Assembly: GCF_009857475.1 (NCBI RefSeq)
Contig: NZ_WWCJ01000027.1
Coordinates: forward strand, 1-64,000
Length of the DNA: 64,000 bases
Direction of reading: 5' to 3'
Source of the DNA: Pseudoduganella guangdongensis
GTDB lineage: Bacteria > Pseudomonadota > Gammaproteobacteria > Burkholderiales > Burkholderiaceae_D
Under the pieces are notes generated by a model. It was not told the origin of the DNA. It searched no databases and saw nothing but the letters and a program-made list of their open reading frames with translations. A program made the position numbers and the translations under genes. Shown piece by piece: positions 8,043 through 17,229 of the stretch (within the stretch, counting starts at the first letter, position 1; the number at the start of each line of letters is the position of its first letter).

Positions 8043-8884
8043 AGGTGGCACGTATCGGGCTGTATGCTTTCCTCGCCAGCGCGGCGCTGTTCTTCCTGCT
8101 GCCGCTGTATGTGATGCTGGCCACGTCGCTGAAGTCGATGGACGAAATCCGGCTGGGGAATATCTTCGCCATGCCGATGGCGCCTACGCTGGACGCCTGG
8201 CGCGCGGCCTGGAGCGAGGCCTGCACCGGCGCGTCCTGCGAGGGCGTGCAGGGCGGCTTCTGGAACTCCGTGCGCATTGCCGTACCGAGCACCGTGATCC
8301 CGATCGCACTCGGTGCGCTGAACGGCTACGCGCTGTCGTTCTGGCGGCCACGCGGTGCGGGCCTGCTGTTCGGCATACTGCTGCTGGGCGCTTTCGTACC
8401 GGTGCAGGTGATGATTTATCCGCTGGTGCGCATGCTGGCCGGCCTGGGCGTTTTCGGCTCGCTGCCCGCCATTGTGCTGGTGCACCTGGTGTTCGGCATG
8501 CCGGTGCTGACGCTGCTGTTCCGCAATTACTATGCGGCGCTGCCGCAGGAGCTGTTCCACGCGGCGCGCATCGACGGCGGCGGCTTCTGGCGCATCTTCT
8601 GGCATGTGATGCTGCCCTTGTCGGTGCCGATGCTGGTGGTGGCGGCGATCATGCAGCTGACCGGGGTGTGGAACGACTATATCCTGGGCCTGGTGTTCGC
8701 CGGGCGTGACAACCTGCCGATGACGGTGCAGCTGAATAATGTGATCAATACGACGACGGGCACCCGTCTTTACAACGTCAATATGGCCGCCACGATCCTG
8801 ACGGCGATGGTGCCATTGGCGGTCTATTTCTTGTCCGGCCGCTGGTTCGTGCGCGGCATCGCCGCCGGCGCTGTGAAAGGTTGA
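8039..8884 (+). CDS. Sugar ABC transporter permease 2 (MalG/GtsC-like)
   Basis: ATG 8039 overlaps the previous stop by ATGA, which decides the start. The 281-residue protein opens MKVARIGLYAFLASAALFFLLP and has about six membrane spans. The EAA loop reads ARIDGGGFWRIFWHVMLPLS at about residues 178-197. The C-terminal membrane segment is followed by RWFVRGIAAGAVKG, a typical end for this permease group. It pairs with the preceding permease. The stop is 4 nt before the ATPase gene, so translation is probably coupled through the operon. Confidence 0.88.
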   Translation: MKVARIGLYAFLASAALFFLLPLYVMLATSLKSMDEIRLGNIFAMPMAPTLDAWRAAWSEACTGASCEGVQGGFWNSVRIAVPSTVIPIALGALNGYALSFWRPRGAGLLFGILLLGAFVPVQVMIYPLVRMLAGLGVFGSLPAIVLVHLVFGMPVLTLLFRNYYAALPQELFHAARIDGGGFWRIFWHVMLPLSVPMLVVAAIMQLTGVWNDYILGLVFAGRDNLPMTVQLNNVINTTTGTRLYNVNMAATILTAMVPLAVYFLSGRWFVRGIAAGAVKG

Positions 8885-8888
8885 ACGG

Positions 8889-9995
8889 ATGTCCAAGGTA
8901 AGCCTGAAAAAACTGAGCATCACCCTGGGCGGCAACGCCATCATCCGCGCGCTGGACCTGGAGGTGGAGGAGGGCGAGTTCCTGGTGCTGCTGGGGCCTT
9001 CCGGCTGCGGCAAGTCCACGCTGTTGCACAGCATCGCAGGCCTGACGGAGTGCAGCGGCGGCGCGATCGAGATCGGCGGCAAGGATATGTCGCGCACCGA
9101 TCCGAGCGAGCGCGGGATCGGCATGGTGTTCCAGTCGTACGCGCTGTACCCGACCATGACGGTGGAAAAGAACATGTCCTTCGGCCTGCGCATCGCCGGC
9201 GTGCCGAAGGCGGAGATCAAACGCCGCGTCGCGCGCGTGGCGGGCATGCTGCACCTGGACGAACTGCTGCAGCGCAAGCCAGCGGCCTTGTCCGGCGGCC
9301 AGCGGCAGCGGGTCGCGATCGGGCGCGCGCTGGTACGCGAGGCCGGCGTCTACCTGTTCGACGAGCCGCTGTCCAACCTGGACGCCAAGCTGCGCACGGA
9401 CTTGCGGCGCGAACTCAAGCTGCTGCACCAGCAACTGGGCGCGACCATGATTTATGTCACGCACGACCAGGTGGAGGCGATGACCCTGGCCAGCCGCATC
9501 GTGGTGATGCGGGCGGGCGAGATCCAGCAGGTAGGCACGCCGGCCGAGGTCTACGAGCGGCCCGCCAACCTGTTCGTGGCGGGCTTCCTGGGCGCGCCGG
9601 CGATGAACTTCATCGAGGGCGAACTCGATGCCGCCGGCACGTTCGCGGGCGGCGCCTTGCAGCTGGCGCTGGGCGTGGCGCCCGGCGGCGCCCGGCGCGC
9701 CGTGCTGGGCGTGCGCCCGGAGCACATTGCGCTGGCCCCGGCACCCGGCGCGCCAGGCGCCGCCGGGCTGCAGGGCAGGGTGACCCTGGTGGAGCCGATG
9801 GGCGCGCACCGCGTGGTGTGGCTTGAATGCGGCGGCAAGCAGCTGTCCTGCATGGTGCAGGGCGGACGCGCGATTGCGCCGGATGACATGGTGGCTTTCA
9901 CGATTGATGCACAACGCGCCTGCCTGTTCGACCCGGACAGCGGCAAGCGCTTTGAAACAGCGGGCGCTTCAAGTATGCTCGCGATGACGGTTTAA
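8889..9995 (+). CDS. Sugar ABC transporter ATP-binding protein (MalK/UgpC/MsmK type)
   Basis: A 368-residue ATPase with Walker A GPSGCGKST (about 38-46), Q-loop MVFQSYALYPTMTVEKN, signature LSGGQRQRVAIGRAL, Walker B VYLFDEPLSNLDAKLR and switch His in YVTHDQVEAMTLA. The length and the C-terminal TOBE/MOP-like region (about 240-365, with LGVRPEHIAL) mark it as a carbohydrate-importer ATPase of the CUT1 class. It energises the two permeases encoded just upstream. The LacI regulator gene begins 14 nt after its stop. Confidence 0.92.
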   Translation: MSKVSLKKLSITLGGNAIIRALDLEVEEGEFLVLLGPSGCGKSTLLHSIAGLTECSGGAIEIGGKDMSRTDPSERGIGMVFQSYALYPTMTVEKNMSFGLRIAGVPKAEIKRRVARVAGMLHLDELLQRKPAALSGGQRQRVAIGRALVREAGVYLFDEPLSNLDAKLRTDLRRELKLLHQQLGATMIYVTHDQVEAMTLASRIVVMRAGEIQQVGTPAEVYERPANLFVAGFLGAPAMNFIEGELDAAGTFAGGALQLALGVAPGGARRAVLGVRPEHIALAPAPGAPGAAGLQGRVTLVEPMGAHRVVWLECGGKQLSCMVQGGRAIAPDDMVAFTIDAQRACLFDPDSGKRFETAGASSMLAMTV

Positions 9996-10009
9996 GTTAA
10001 AGGAATACA

Positions 10010-11038
10010 GTGGCCACTATCAAAGATGTTGCCCGCCTGGCGGGCGTAGGATTGGGCACCGCTTCCCGCGTTGTGAGCGGCAAGGGTTCGGTGTCCCCGG
10101 CTACCCTGGAGAAAGTGAAAAAGGCGATCGACGAGCTGGGTTTCCGGCCCTCGCACGCCGCGCGCACACTGCTGACCGGCACCAGCCAGATGATCGGCGT
10201 CTACATCCCGGTCCTGAGCGGTACCTTCTACACGCCCATCCTGCAAATCATCGACACCGAGCTGCGCGCCGCCGGCCTGCATATGGTGGTGGCCTTCGGC
10301 GTCGGCCTGGGCGACGAGCGCAAGCAGGCCAAGGACGGCATCCAGTTCCTGATGGAGCGCGGCTGCGACGGCCTGATCGTGATGACCAGCGCCTTACTGG
10401 AAGAAGATATCGAAGCGCTGGGCGTGCAGCAAAGCCGCATCGTGGTGCTGAACCACCATCTGCCGAATATTCCCGACCAGTGCTTCACGGTGGACCACAA
10501 GCTGGGCGGCCGGCTGGCGGCACGCGCGCTGCTGGACCACAAGCACCGCGACATCGCCGTGGTGGCCGGGCCCGCGCGCCTGGTCGATAACGTGGCCCGC
10601 ATCGAAGGCTTCATGGAGGAGCTGCAGGCTGGCGGCGTGGACACCAGCCGCATGTGGGTGGCCGAGAGCGACTTCTCGCCGGCCGGCGGCTGGGCCGCCG
10701 CCAAGGAACTGGTCGAATCGGGCCACACTTGCACCGCGCTGTTCTGCGCCAATGATGAAATGGCGGTCGGCGCGCTGTCCTACTTCCAGGAGGCCGGCAT
10801 CCGCGTGCCGCACGACCTGTCGGTGATCGCGTATGACGACACGCCGAGCGCCGAGTTCTCCGCGCCGCGCCTGACCACCGTGCATATGCCGTGGCGCGAA
10901 ATGACGATGAGCGGCCTGAGTGCCTTGCTGAACCGCTGCTACGACCTGCGCCGCACGGTGACGCGCAGCTTCCCGGTCACGGTGACGCTGCGCGCCTCGC
11001 TGGCCAAGGCGGCAAGCGGAAAACGCAAGGCGGCATAA
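10010..11038 (+). CDS. LacI-family transcriptional regulator of the glucoside regulon
   Basis: GTG start at 10010 after AAAGGA; the translation opens with the classic LacI helix-turn-helix (ATIKDVARLAGVGLGTASRVVSG, residues 2-24) and hinge (GFRPSHAARTLLTG). The remaining residues of the 342 form the periplasmic-binding-like sensor domain, with the family segments DGLIVMTS and LSVIAYDDTPSAEF. It is the last gene of the ABC operon and is followed by a terminator. LacI proteins bind palindromes with a central CG. Five such sites (TGGAAACGTTTCCA or close variants) lie before this operon, the GH1 gene, the TonB receptor and the NodB-GH16 gene, so this protein is the natural candidate for their repressor. 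The inducer is not known. Confidence 0.9.
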   Translation: MATIKDVARLAGVGLGTASRVVSGKGSVSPATLEKVKKAIDELGFRPSHAARTLLTGTSQMIGVYIPVLSGTFYTPILQIIDTELRAAGLHMVVAFGVGLGDERKQAKDGIQFLMERGCDGLIVMTSALLEEDIEALGVQQSRIVVLNHHLPNIPDQCFTVDHKLGGRLAARALLDHKHRDIAVVAGPARLVDNVARIEGFMEELQAGGVDTSRMWVAESDFSPAGGWAAAKELVESGHTCTALFCANDEMAVGALSYFQEAGIRVPHDLSVIAYDDTPSAEFSAPRLTTVHMPWREMTMSGLSALLNRCYDLRRTVTRSFPVTVTLRASLAKAASGKRKAA

Positions 11039-11052
11039 ACCGGTTCGGGGGA

Positions 11053-11075
11053 GGGGGCGCGTGCGCCCTTTTTTT
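11053..11075 (+). terminator. Intrinsic terminator after the LacI regulator gene
   Basis: A GC-rich hairpin (GGGCG / CGCCC with a short loop, 11053-11068) is followed immediately by a run of seven T. It closes the ABC-lacI operon and separates it from the GH1 operon. Confidence 0.8.
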
Positions 11076-11085
11076 CGGGTCAATG

Positions 11086-11112
11086 TGGAAACCTTTCCAA
11101 AACCCTGTACAC
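11086..11112 (+). promoter_or_regulatory. LacI-type operator and probable promoter of the GH1-GH3-permease operon
   Basis: TGGAAACCTTTCCA (11086-11099) differs at the centre from the other operators of the window (CC in place of CG). A possible -10 TACACT lies at 11107-11112, with the operator covering the -35 and spacer positions. Only 8 nt separate this -10 from the ATG at 11121 and no ribosome site is visible there, so the transcript may be leaderless or nearly so. The operator is convincing; the promoter placement is inference. Confidence 0.55.
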
Positions 11113-11120
11113 TACTCAAC

Positions 11121-12491
11121 ATGACTACTTCAGACCACCCAGAACCAGGCGCCCCGGCGCGCAGCGACTTTGCCCGCGACTTCCTGTGGGGCTGCGCCAC
11201 GTCCTCCTACCAGATCGAAGGCGCTGCCGCTGAAGGCGGCCGCGTCGAGTCGATCTGGGACCGCTTTGCCGCCACGCCAGGCAAGGTGCGCGACGGCTCC
11301 AGCGGTGCGGTGGCCTGCGACCACTACCACCGCTGGCCGGAGGACATGGATATCGCGCGCGACATGGGCCTGAATGCCTACCGCTTCTCGATCGCCTGGC
11401 CGCGCGTGATGCCGGGCATCGGCGCCGCGCCCAACCAGGAGGGGCTGGACTTCTACGCGCGCCTGGTGGACGGCATGCTGGAACGCGGCATCCAGCCCTG
11501 GGCCACGCTGTACCACTGGGACTTGCCGCAGTACTTGCAGGAGCGCGGCGGCTGGGCCGAGCGCGACACCGTGCAGCGCTACCTGGAGTTCGTGGACGCG
11601 GTGACGCGCCGCCTGGGCGACCGCGTGCAGCACTGGATCACCCACAACGAGCCGTGGTGCACCGCCATCCTCGGCAACTACGAGGGCGTCCACGCGCCGG
11701 GCCTGGCCGATTTCGGCACCGCGCTGCAGGTATGCCACCACGTGCTGCTTTCGCACGGCAAGGCGGTGCCGCTGATCCGCGCCAATGTGGCCGCTGCGCG
11801 GGTCGGCATCTCCCTCAGCCTGCACCCGCTGCGCGCAGCCAGCGACAGCGCGGCCGACCGCGCGGCGATGGAACGCCACGACGGCTTGCGCTACCGCTGG
11901 TTCCTCGACCCGCTGCATGGGCGCGGCTACCCTGCCGCCACGCTGGAGCAGGTGGGGGCGGCCGCGCCGGTGGTGCATGAAGGCGACATGGCGGCGATCG
12001 CGGTGGCGACCGACTTCATGGGCGTGAACTACTACTTCCCCGAAACGGTCGCCGATGCGCCGGGCCACGCGCCGCTGGATGCACGCGTGCTGCCGCCGCC
12101 CGCCGGCGCGGAGACCACCGCCATGGGCTGGGAAGTGGCGCCGCAAGGCCTGGGCGAGCTGCTGGGCCGCATCCATGCCGATTACGCGCCGCAGGAGCTG
12201 TACATCACCGAGAACGGCTCGTGCTATGACGACGAGGTGCAGGCCGACGGCAGCGTGAACGATGCCGGCCGCCGCCGCTACCTGGCGCGCCACCTGGGTG
12301 CGATGAAGGATGCGATTGCGGCCGGGGTGCCGGTGAAGGGCTACTTCGCCTGGAGCCTGGTCGACAACTTTGAATGGGCCGAAGGCTACCTGCGCCGCTT
12401 CGGCCTGGTGCATATAGACTACGACACACAACAACGAAGGCTGAAGGAGAGCGGCAAGTGGTATCGCGCCTTCCTGCGCCAGCCCGACTGA
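11121..12491 (+). CDS. Beta-glucosidase, glycoside hydrolase family 1
   Basis: A 456-residue cytoplasmic GH1 enzyme with no signal peptide. Family markers in order: FLWGCATSSYQIEGA near residue 20, the acid/base Glu in THNEPWCTA (about 176), and the nucleophile Glu in LYITENGSCYDD (about 364), ending with GYFAWSLVDNFEWAEGY. Length fits GH1 (about 450). It should cleave beta-glucosides such as cellobiose or laminaribiose imported by the nearby transporters. It heads an operon with a GH3 gene (9 nt gap) and a sugar permease, behind a LacI-type operator. There is no Shine-Dalgarno sequence before the ATG; an upstream in-frame start at 11061 would run through the operator and is unlikely. Confidence 0.93.
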   Translation: MTTSDHPEPGAPARSDFARDFLWGCATSSYQIEGAAAEGGRVESIWDRFAATPGKVRDGSSGAVACDHYHRWPEDMDIARDMGLNAYRFSIAWPRVMPGIGAAPNQEGLDFYARLVDGMLERGIQPWATLYHWDLPQYLQERGGWAERDTVQRYLEFVDAVTRRLGDRVQHWITHNEPWCTAILGNYEGVHAPGLADFGTALQVCHHVLLSHGKAVPLIRANVAAARVGISLSLHPLRAASDSAADRAAMERHDGLRYRWFLDPLHGRGYPAATLEQVGAAAPVVHEGDMAAIAVATDFMGVNYYFPETVADAPGHAPLDARVLPPPAGAETTAMGWEVAPQGLGELLGRIHADYAPQELYITENGSCYDDEVQADGSVNDAGRRRYLARHLGAMKDAIAAGVPVKGYFAWSLVDNFEWAEGYLRRFGLVHIDYDTQQRRLKESGKWYRAFLRQPD

Positions 12492-12500
12492 GGAGACAGG

Positions 12501-14948
12501 ATGAAGAAGCTTGCTTTGCTGGCGGCGCTGCTGGCGCCCGCTATTGGAGGCGCGGCCACCAACGTGGCCGTCGATGCCGCGCTGGAGAAGCGTATCGCTG
12601 CCATTGTTGCCGGCATGACGCTGGAGCAGAAGGTCGGGCAAATGACCCAGCCCGAAATCAAGACCGCGTCGCCGGATGATGTGCGGCGCTACTACCTGGG
12701 TTCCGTGCTGAACGGCGGCGGCAGCTGGCCGAACGGGAACAAGCGCGCCAATGCCGCCGAGTGGCTGGCGCTGGCGGAGAAGTACCATGCGGCGTCGATG
12801 GCGACCGATATGAAGGTCAAAGTGCCGGTGGTATGGGGCATCGACGCCATCCACGGCAACAGCAATGTGTTCGGCGCCACGCTGTATCCGCACAATATCG
12901 GCCTGGGCGCCGCGCGCAACCCGAAGCTGGCCTATGAAGTCGGCGCAGCGACCGGCAAGGCGGTGCGCGCGACCGGCATCGCCTGGGTCTTCGGCCCGAC
13001 CATCGCCGTGGTGCGCGACGACCGCTGGGGGCGCACCTACGAAAGCTTTTCCGAGGACAGCAAGCTGGTGGCCAGCTATGCCGGCCAGTATGTGAAGGGC
13101 CTGCAGGGCAGCTTCAAGTCTGACGCCAATGTGCTGGCCAGCGCCAAGCACTTCATCGGCGACGGCGGCACCGAGCACGGCAAAGACCGCGGCAATACCA
13201 GACTGCCGCTGGCCGAGCTGCTGGCCTCGCACGGCGCCGGGTACGCCCCGGCGCTGGCTGCGGGCGCGCAGACCGTGATGGCGTCCTTCAACAGCTGGAA
13301 CGGCGTCAAGGTGCACGGCAGCCGCGAGCTGCTGACCGATGTGCTGAAGGTGAAGATGGGCTTCGACGGCTTTGTGGTGAGCGACTGGAACGGTATCGCC
13401 GAAGTGCCGGGCTGCCGCAACGACAGCTGCCCGCAGTCGATCAATGCCGGCGTGGATATGGTGATGGTGCCGGACGATTGGAAGGCCTTCATCGCCAACA
13501 CCATCGCGCAGGTGCAGTCGGGCGAGATCCCGATGGCGCGCATCGACGATGCGGTGACCCGCATCCTGCGCGTCAAGCTGCGCACCGGCCTGTTCGGCAA
13601 GAGCCCGGCGCAGAACGCCCACGCCGGCAAGGACCAGGCCCTGTTGGGGCGCGAGCTGGCGCGGCGTGCGGTGCGCGAATCGCTGGTGCTGCTGAAGAAC
13701 GAGGGGCCGGCGCTGCCGCTGGCGCGCGGCAAGAAGCTCCTGGTGGTCGGCAAGAGCGCCGACAACCTGTCCAACCAGACCGGCGGCTGGTCGCTGACCT
13801 GGCAGGGCACGGACAATACCAATGCCGACTTCCCGCATGCGGACAGTATCCTGGCCGGTCTGCGCGCGGCGGCCGGCGCCGGCAACGTCGAATTCAGCGT
13901 GGACGGCAAGGGCGTGGACCTGGCGCGCTTCGACGCCGTGGTGGCGGTAGTGGGCGAGCGCCCGTATGCGGAAGGCGACGGCGATATCGGCCCATCGGGC
14001 ACGCTGCGCCATAGCAGCCGCTATCCGGAAGACCTGGCCGTGCTGCAGGCGGTGGCGGGCAAGGGCAAGCCGGTCATCACCGTGTTCGTGGCGGGCCGCC
14101 CCCTGTTCGTGAACGACCTGCTCAACCTGTCGGACACCTTTATCGCCGCCTGGCTGCCGGGCACGGAAGGCAAGGGCGTCTCCGACCTGCTGGTGAAGGG
14201 GCCGCGCGCGTACGACTTCCGCGGCACACTGTCCTTCTCCTGGCCGAAGTCGGCCTGCCAGACGCCGCTCAATGCGGGCGACGCGGATTATGCGCCGCTG
14301 TTCGCGCTGGGTTACGGCCTGCGCAAGGGCCAGCGTTCCGCACTCGGCAAGCTGGACGCTTCCTTTGCGCCCGGCGGTTGCGGCGCGAGCGATGTGTTCC
14401 CGGTGCACGGCCAGGCCGACCGTGCCAGCTTCCCGCTGGTGCTGCGCAGCGGCAGTGAACAGCTGGCGCTGGGGGCGGACCTGAACGCGACCTTCCGCCT
14501 GCCGGGCATCAGTGTACAGACGGCGCAGGTGAACACCCAGCAGGACGCCAAACTGGTGACCTGGAGCGCTGCCCGCGCCGGCGCGCCTGCTGCCAGCCTG
14601 GCGGCGCGCGGCGCGAACGCGATGCGGCTGCCGCCGGCTGCCGCGCGCGATGGCGCGCTGCAGTTTGATACTATTGTCGCCAACGCCCCGCAGGGCAAGG
14701 TCAGTGTGGCGATACAGGGCACGGCGCTCGATGCGACGCGGCTGTTCACCCGCCTGGCCGGCAAGGGCAAGCAGACGGTCAAGCTGCCGCTGGCCTGCTT
14801 CACGGCGCGCGGACTGCAGCTGGAAGGCGTGGATACGCCGTTCAGCATCAGCGCCGACGCGCCGTTTGCGGCGGCCATTGCGAATATCGACATCGCCGGT
14901 GGCGCCGCCAGCGCGCCGGATGCAGTACGCTGCGAAGAACTATATTAA
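12501..14948 (+). CDS. Exo-1,3/1,4-beta-D-glucan glucohydrolase, glycoside hydrolase family 3
   Basis: An 815-residue protein with a Sec signal (MKKLALLAALLAPAIGGAA) and therefore periplasmic or exported. The GH3 N-terminal barrel carries GIDAIHGNSNVFGATLYPHN and KHFIGDGGTEHGKDRG; the nucleophile is Asp295 in FVVSDWNG. The second GH3 domain follows (about 390-600, with GGWSLTWQG and VVGERPYAEGDGD). A C-terminal region of about 150 residues resembles the ExoP galactose-binding-like domain of Pseudoalteromonas/Xanthomonas glucan exohydrolases. It would trim beta-glucan oligosaccharides to glucose, feeding the permease gene 9 nt downstream. Part of the LacI-controlled operon starting with GH1. 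Confidence 0.92.
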   Translation: MKKLALLAALLAPAIGGAATNVAVDAALEKRIAAIVAGMTLEQKVGQMTQPEIKTASPDDVRRYYLGSVLNGGGSWPNGNKRANAAEWLALAEKYHAASMATDMKVKVPVVWGIDAIHGNSNVFGATLYPHNIGLGAARNPKLAYEVGAATGKAVRATGIAWVFGPTIAVVRDDRWGRTYESFSEDSKLVASYAGQYVKGLQGSFKSDANVLASAKHFIGDGGTEHGKDRGNTRLPLAELLASHGAGYAPALAAGAQTVMASFNSWNGVKVHGSRELLTDVLKVKMGFDGFVVSDWNGIAEVPGCRNDSCPQSINAGVDMVMVPDDWKAFIANTIAQVQSGEIPMARIDDAVTRILRVKLRTGLFGKSPAQNAHAGKDQALLGRELARRAVRESLVLLKNEGPALPLARGKKLLVVGKSADNLSNQTGGWSLTWQGTDNTNADFPHADSILAGLRAAAGAGNVEFSVDGKGVDLARFDAVVAVVGERPYAEGDGDIGPSGTLRHSSRYPEDLAVLQAVAGKGKPVITVFVAGRPLFVNDLLNLSDTFIAAWLPGTEGKGVSDLLVKGPRAYDFRGTLSFSWPKSACQTPLNAGDADYAPLFALGYGLRKGQRSALGKLDASFAPGGCGASDVFPVHGQADRASFPLVLRSGSEQLALGADLNATFRLPGISVQTAQVNTQQDAKLVTWSAARAGAPAASLAARGANAMRLPPAAARDGALQFDTIVANAPQGKVSVAIQGTALDATRLFTRLAGKGKQTVKLPLACFTARGLQLEGVDTPFSISADAPFAAAIANIDIAGGAASAPDAVRCEELY

Positions 14949-14957
14949 GGAGACAGT

Positions 14958-16226
14958 ATGGCAAGCATGGCACCCAATAACGCGGCTCCCGCCCTGCCGC
15001 TGGACGCGGCGGGCGGAGTCCGGAACGGCAACAGCGGAGCGCTGGTGATCGTCACCATCCTGTTCTTCATGTGGGGTTTGATCACGTCGCTGAACGACGT
15101 GCTGATCCCGCACCTGAAGGCGATCTATACCCTGAGCTATGTGCAGGCGATGCTGGTGCAGTTCTGCTTCTTCGGCGCCTACTTCATTGTCTCGATGCCG
15201 GCGGGGGCGCTGATCCGCCGCATCGGCTACCAGAAGGGCGCGGTGTGCGGTCTGCTGATCGCCGCCGTGGGCTGCCTGCTGTTCTACCCGGCGTCCTTCG
15301 GCGGCTACGGCCTGTTCCTGTTCGCCTTCTTCGTGCTGGCGTCCGGCATCACCATCTTGCAGGTGGCGGCCAATCCTTACGTCACCGTGCTTGGCCCGGC
15401 GCGCACCGCGTCCAGCCGCCTGACCCTGACCCAGGCCTTCAACTCGCTCGGCACCACCATCGGCCCCTTCGCTGGCGGCCTGCTGATCCTGTCCGCCGCG
15501 GGCGCGGCGCTGAATGCGGCGGCGGAGGCGGCCGCCGTGCGCGGCCCCTACCTGGCGCTGGCCGGCGCGCTGGCGCTGCTGGCCGTGATGTTCGCGTTCG
15601 CCAGGCTGCCGCAGATCGCCGCCACCGAAGACGTTGCGCTGGCCGGCGAGGGCCAGGGCTCGGCCTGGGCGCACCGCCACCTGGTGCTGGGCGCCATCGG
15701 CATCTTCCTCTACGTTGGCGCGGAAGTGAGCATCGGCAGCTTCCTCATCAACTTCCTGGGCGAAGCGCATATTGCCGGCCTGTCGCACGCCGCCGCGGCG
15801 GACTACGTCAGCGTCTATTGGGGCGGCGCCATGGTGGGCCGTTTCATCGGTTTTGCCGTGATGCGCGTGGCCAGCCCGGGCAAGACCCTGGCCTTCAACT
15901 CCCTGCTGGCGATTGCGCTGGTGCTGGCGGCGGTATTCGGCTCCGGCAAGGTGGCGATGTGGGCGATCCTGGCGGTCGGCCTGTGCAATTCGATCATGTT
16001 CCCGACCATCTTCAGCATGGCGCTGCATGGGCTGGGCAAATACACCGGGCAGGGCTCGGGCATCCTGTGCATGGCGATTGTCGGCGGCGCGATCGTGCCG
16101 TTCGCGCAGGGCGCGCTGGCCGATGCGATGGGCGTGCAGGTGTCGTTCGTGCTGCCTGCGGCCTGCTACGCCTTCATCCTGTTCTTCGGCGTGAAGTACG
16201 CCTCCCTGTACTCTTCTAACGGTTGA
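14958..16226 (+). CDS. Sugar MFS permease of the GluP/FucP (glucose/galactose) type
   Basis: A 422-residue major facilitator protein with about 12 membrane segments. The opening membrane block VTILFFMWGLITSLNDVLIPHLK matches the FHS family (FucP, GluP, NagP) in which the FFxWG...LND.LIP stretch is diagnostic. ILQVAANPYVTVLGP, with a conserved NPY, and RLTLTQAFNSLGTTIGP are further family marks. It is the third gene of the GH1-GH3 operon and should import glucose released in the periplasm by GH3, probably with protons. Its 3' end overlaps the convergent cupin gene by 11 nt. Confidence 0.9.
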   Translation: MASMAPNNAAPALPLDAAGGVRNGNSGALVIVTILFFMWGLITSLNDVLIPHLKAIYTLSYVQAMLVQFCFFGAYFIVSMPAGALIRRIGYQKGAVCGLLIAAVGCLLFYPASFGGYGLFLFAFFVLASGITILQVAANPYVTVLGPARTASSRLTLTQAFNSLGTTIGPFAGGLLILSAAGAALNAAAEAAAVRGPYLALAGALALLAVMFAFARLPQIAATEDVALAGEGQGSAWAHRHLVLGAIGIFLYVGAEVSIGSFLINFLGEAHIAGLSHAAAADYVSVYWGGAMVGRFIGFAVMRVASPGKTLAFNSLLAIALVLAAVFGSGKVAMWAILAVGLCNSIMFPTIFSMALHGLGKYTGQGSGILCMAIVGGAIVPFAQGALADAMGVQVSFVLPAACYAFILFFGVKYASLYSSNG

Positions 16227-17229
16227 TCTTGCGCAGCAAATGGGCGCGCAGCATGCGCGCCGTAGCGTCGCCCATCGGGCCGAGCACACCGCGTGCCGGC
16301 CCGGGGATATGGGCGGCGGTTTCCTCTCCCGCTTCGAATACGTAGTGGCGGAAGATGTCCTGCCAGACGGCGCGTTGCGCTGGCGGCAAGTCGCGGATCG
16401 AGAGCAGCGACAGCATCAGCGCATGCACCGGCGTGTCCATATAGGCGGGCGATTGCCGCCACCAGTAGTTGACCAGCACATTGAAGCTTTCCAGCGCCTC
16501 GACATGGTGCCACCACATGCTGGGGATGAAAATGGCGTCGCCCGGCGCCAGTTCGGCCGTCTGCGCGTGGCGCATCGCTTCCAGGAAGCGCGGGTAGCGC
16601 GCAAGGTCGGGCTGGTGCAGGTCGACCAGGCTGATTGGCTGCCCGGCGGGTGTCAGGTCGAGCGGGCCGATATACAGGTTGGGCAGCTGTTCCGGCGGGA
16701 ATAGGGTGAAGCGGCGGCGGCCGGCAGTCACGCCGGCCAGGTTGTCGGGCAGGTCGTAATGCGCGGCGATGCGGGTCCGGTTGCCGATCCAGATGCTGGC
16801 CAGCGCGTCGCGCGGGCCGAGGTCCAGCGGGTTTTCCTCGCAGTAGCCGGGCAGGGCGGTGTCTATCGTGGTGGAACCGACGTAGATGGCGGGCGGCTGC
16901 GGGTTGCCGCGCTGGCGCGCCAGCTCCTGCAGCACATCTTCGAGCCGCGCGCGCACGGAGTTGAAATTGAAGCCGCTCATGTCTTCGTTGTAGAAGAAGC
17001 GGCCGTGTATATGCTGCGGGCCGAGCATGGCGTTGACGGTGGCGTCGCGGCAGAAGCGGCGCAGGTAGGCGTCGGCGCTGGCGTTGCCTTGGCGGCCGGC
17101 CTGCACCGCGGGCCAGTGCGCCAGCAGGCCGCGCAGCACCAGCGGCTCGGTGGCTGCCAGCACGCTGTCGCCCAGGTCGCCCGGCGTGATCCCGTGCAGC
17201 TCGCGGATCGGCTTAGCAGCGGCCAGCAT
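16216..17229 (-). CDS. Cupin_8 / JmjC-like Fe(II)-2-oxoglutarate-type oxygenase
   Basis: A 337-residue cupin-like protein. The metal facial triad is visible as H157-Y-D159 (RIAAHYDLPDN) with a distal His in IFIPSMWWHHVEA (241/242), and a 2-oxoglutarate-anchoring segment may lie in GRRRFTLFPPEQL. Proteins of this type are regular members of TonB-receptor carbohydrate loci in Xanthomonas, Caulobacter and Oxalobacteraceae, next to SapC. Its start overlaps the end of sapC by 17 nt, so the two are co-translated. The substrate is unknown; hydroxylation of a protein or sugar-related ligand is only a family-level expectation. Confidence 0.8.
   Translation of the reverse strand: MLAAAKPIRELHGITPGDLGDSVLAATEPLVLRGLLAHWPAVQAGRQGNASADAYLRRFCRDATVNAMLGPQHIHGRFFYNEDMSGFNFNSVRARLEDVLQELARQRGNPQPPAIYVGSTTIDTALPGYCEENPLDLGPRDALASIWIGNRTRIAAHYDLPDNLAGVTAGRRRFTLFPPEQLPNLYIGPLDLTPAGQPISLVDLHQPDLARYPRFLEAMRHAQTAELAPGDAIFIPSMWWHHVEALESFNVLVNYWWRQSPAYMDTPVHALMLSLLSIRDLPPAQRAVWQDIFRHYVFEAGEETAAHIPGPARGVLGPMGDATARMLRAHLLRKINR

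Noticed and set aside
11130..14408. Minus-strand open frame of about 1,090 codons opposite GH1 and GH3
   Set aside because: Antisense shadow; GH1 and GH3 both have complete family motifs and lengths on the plus strand.
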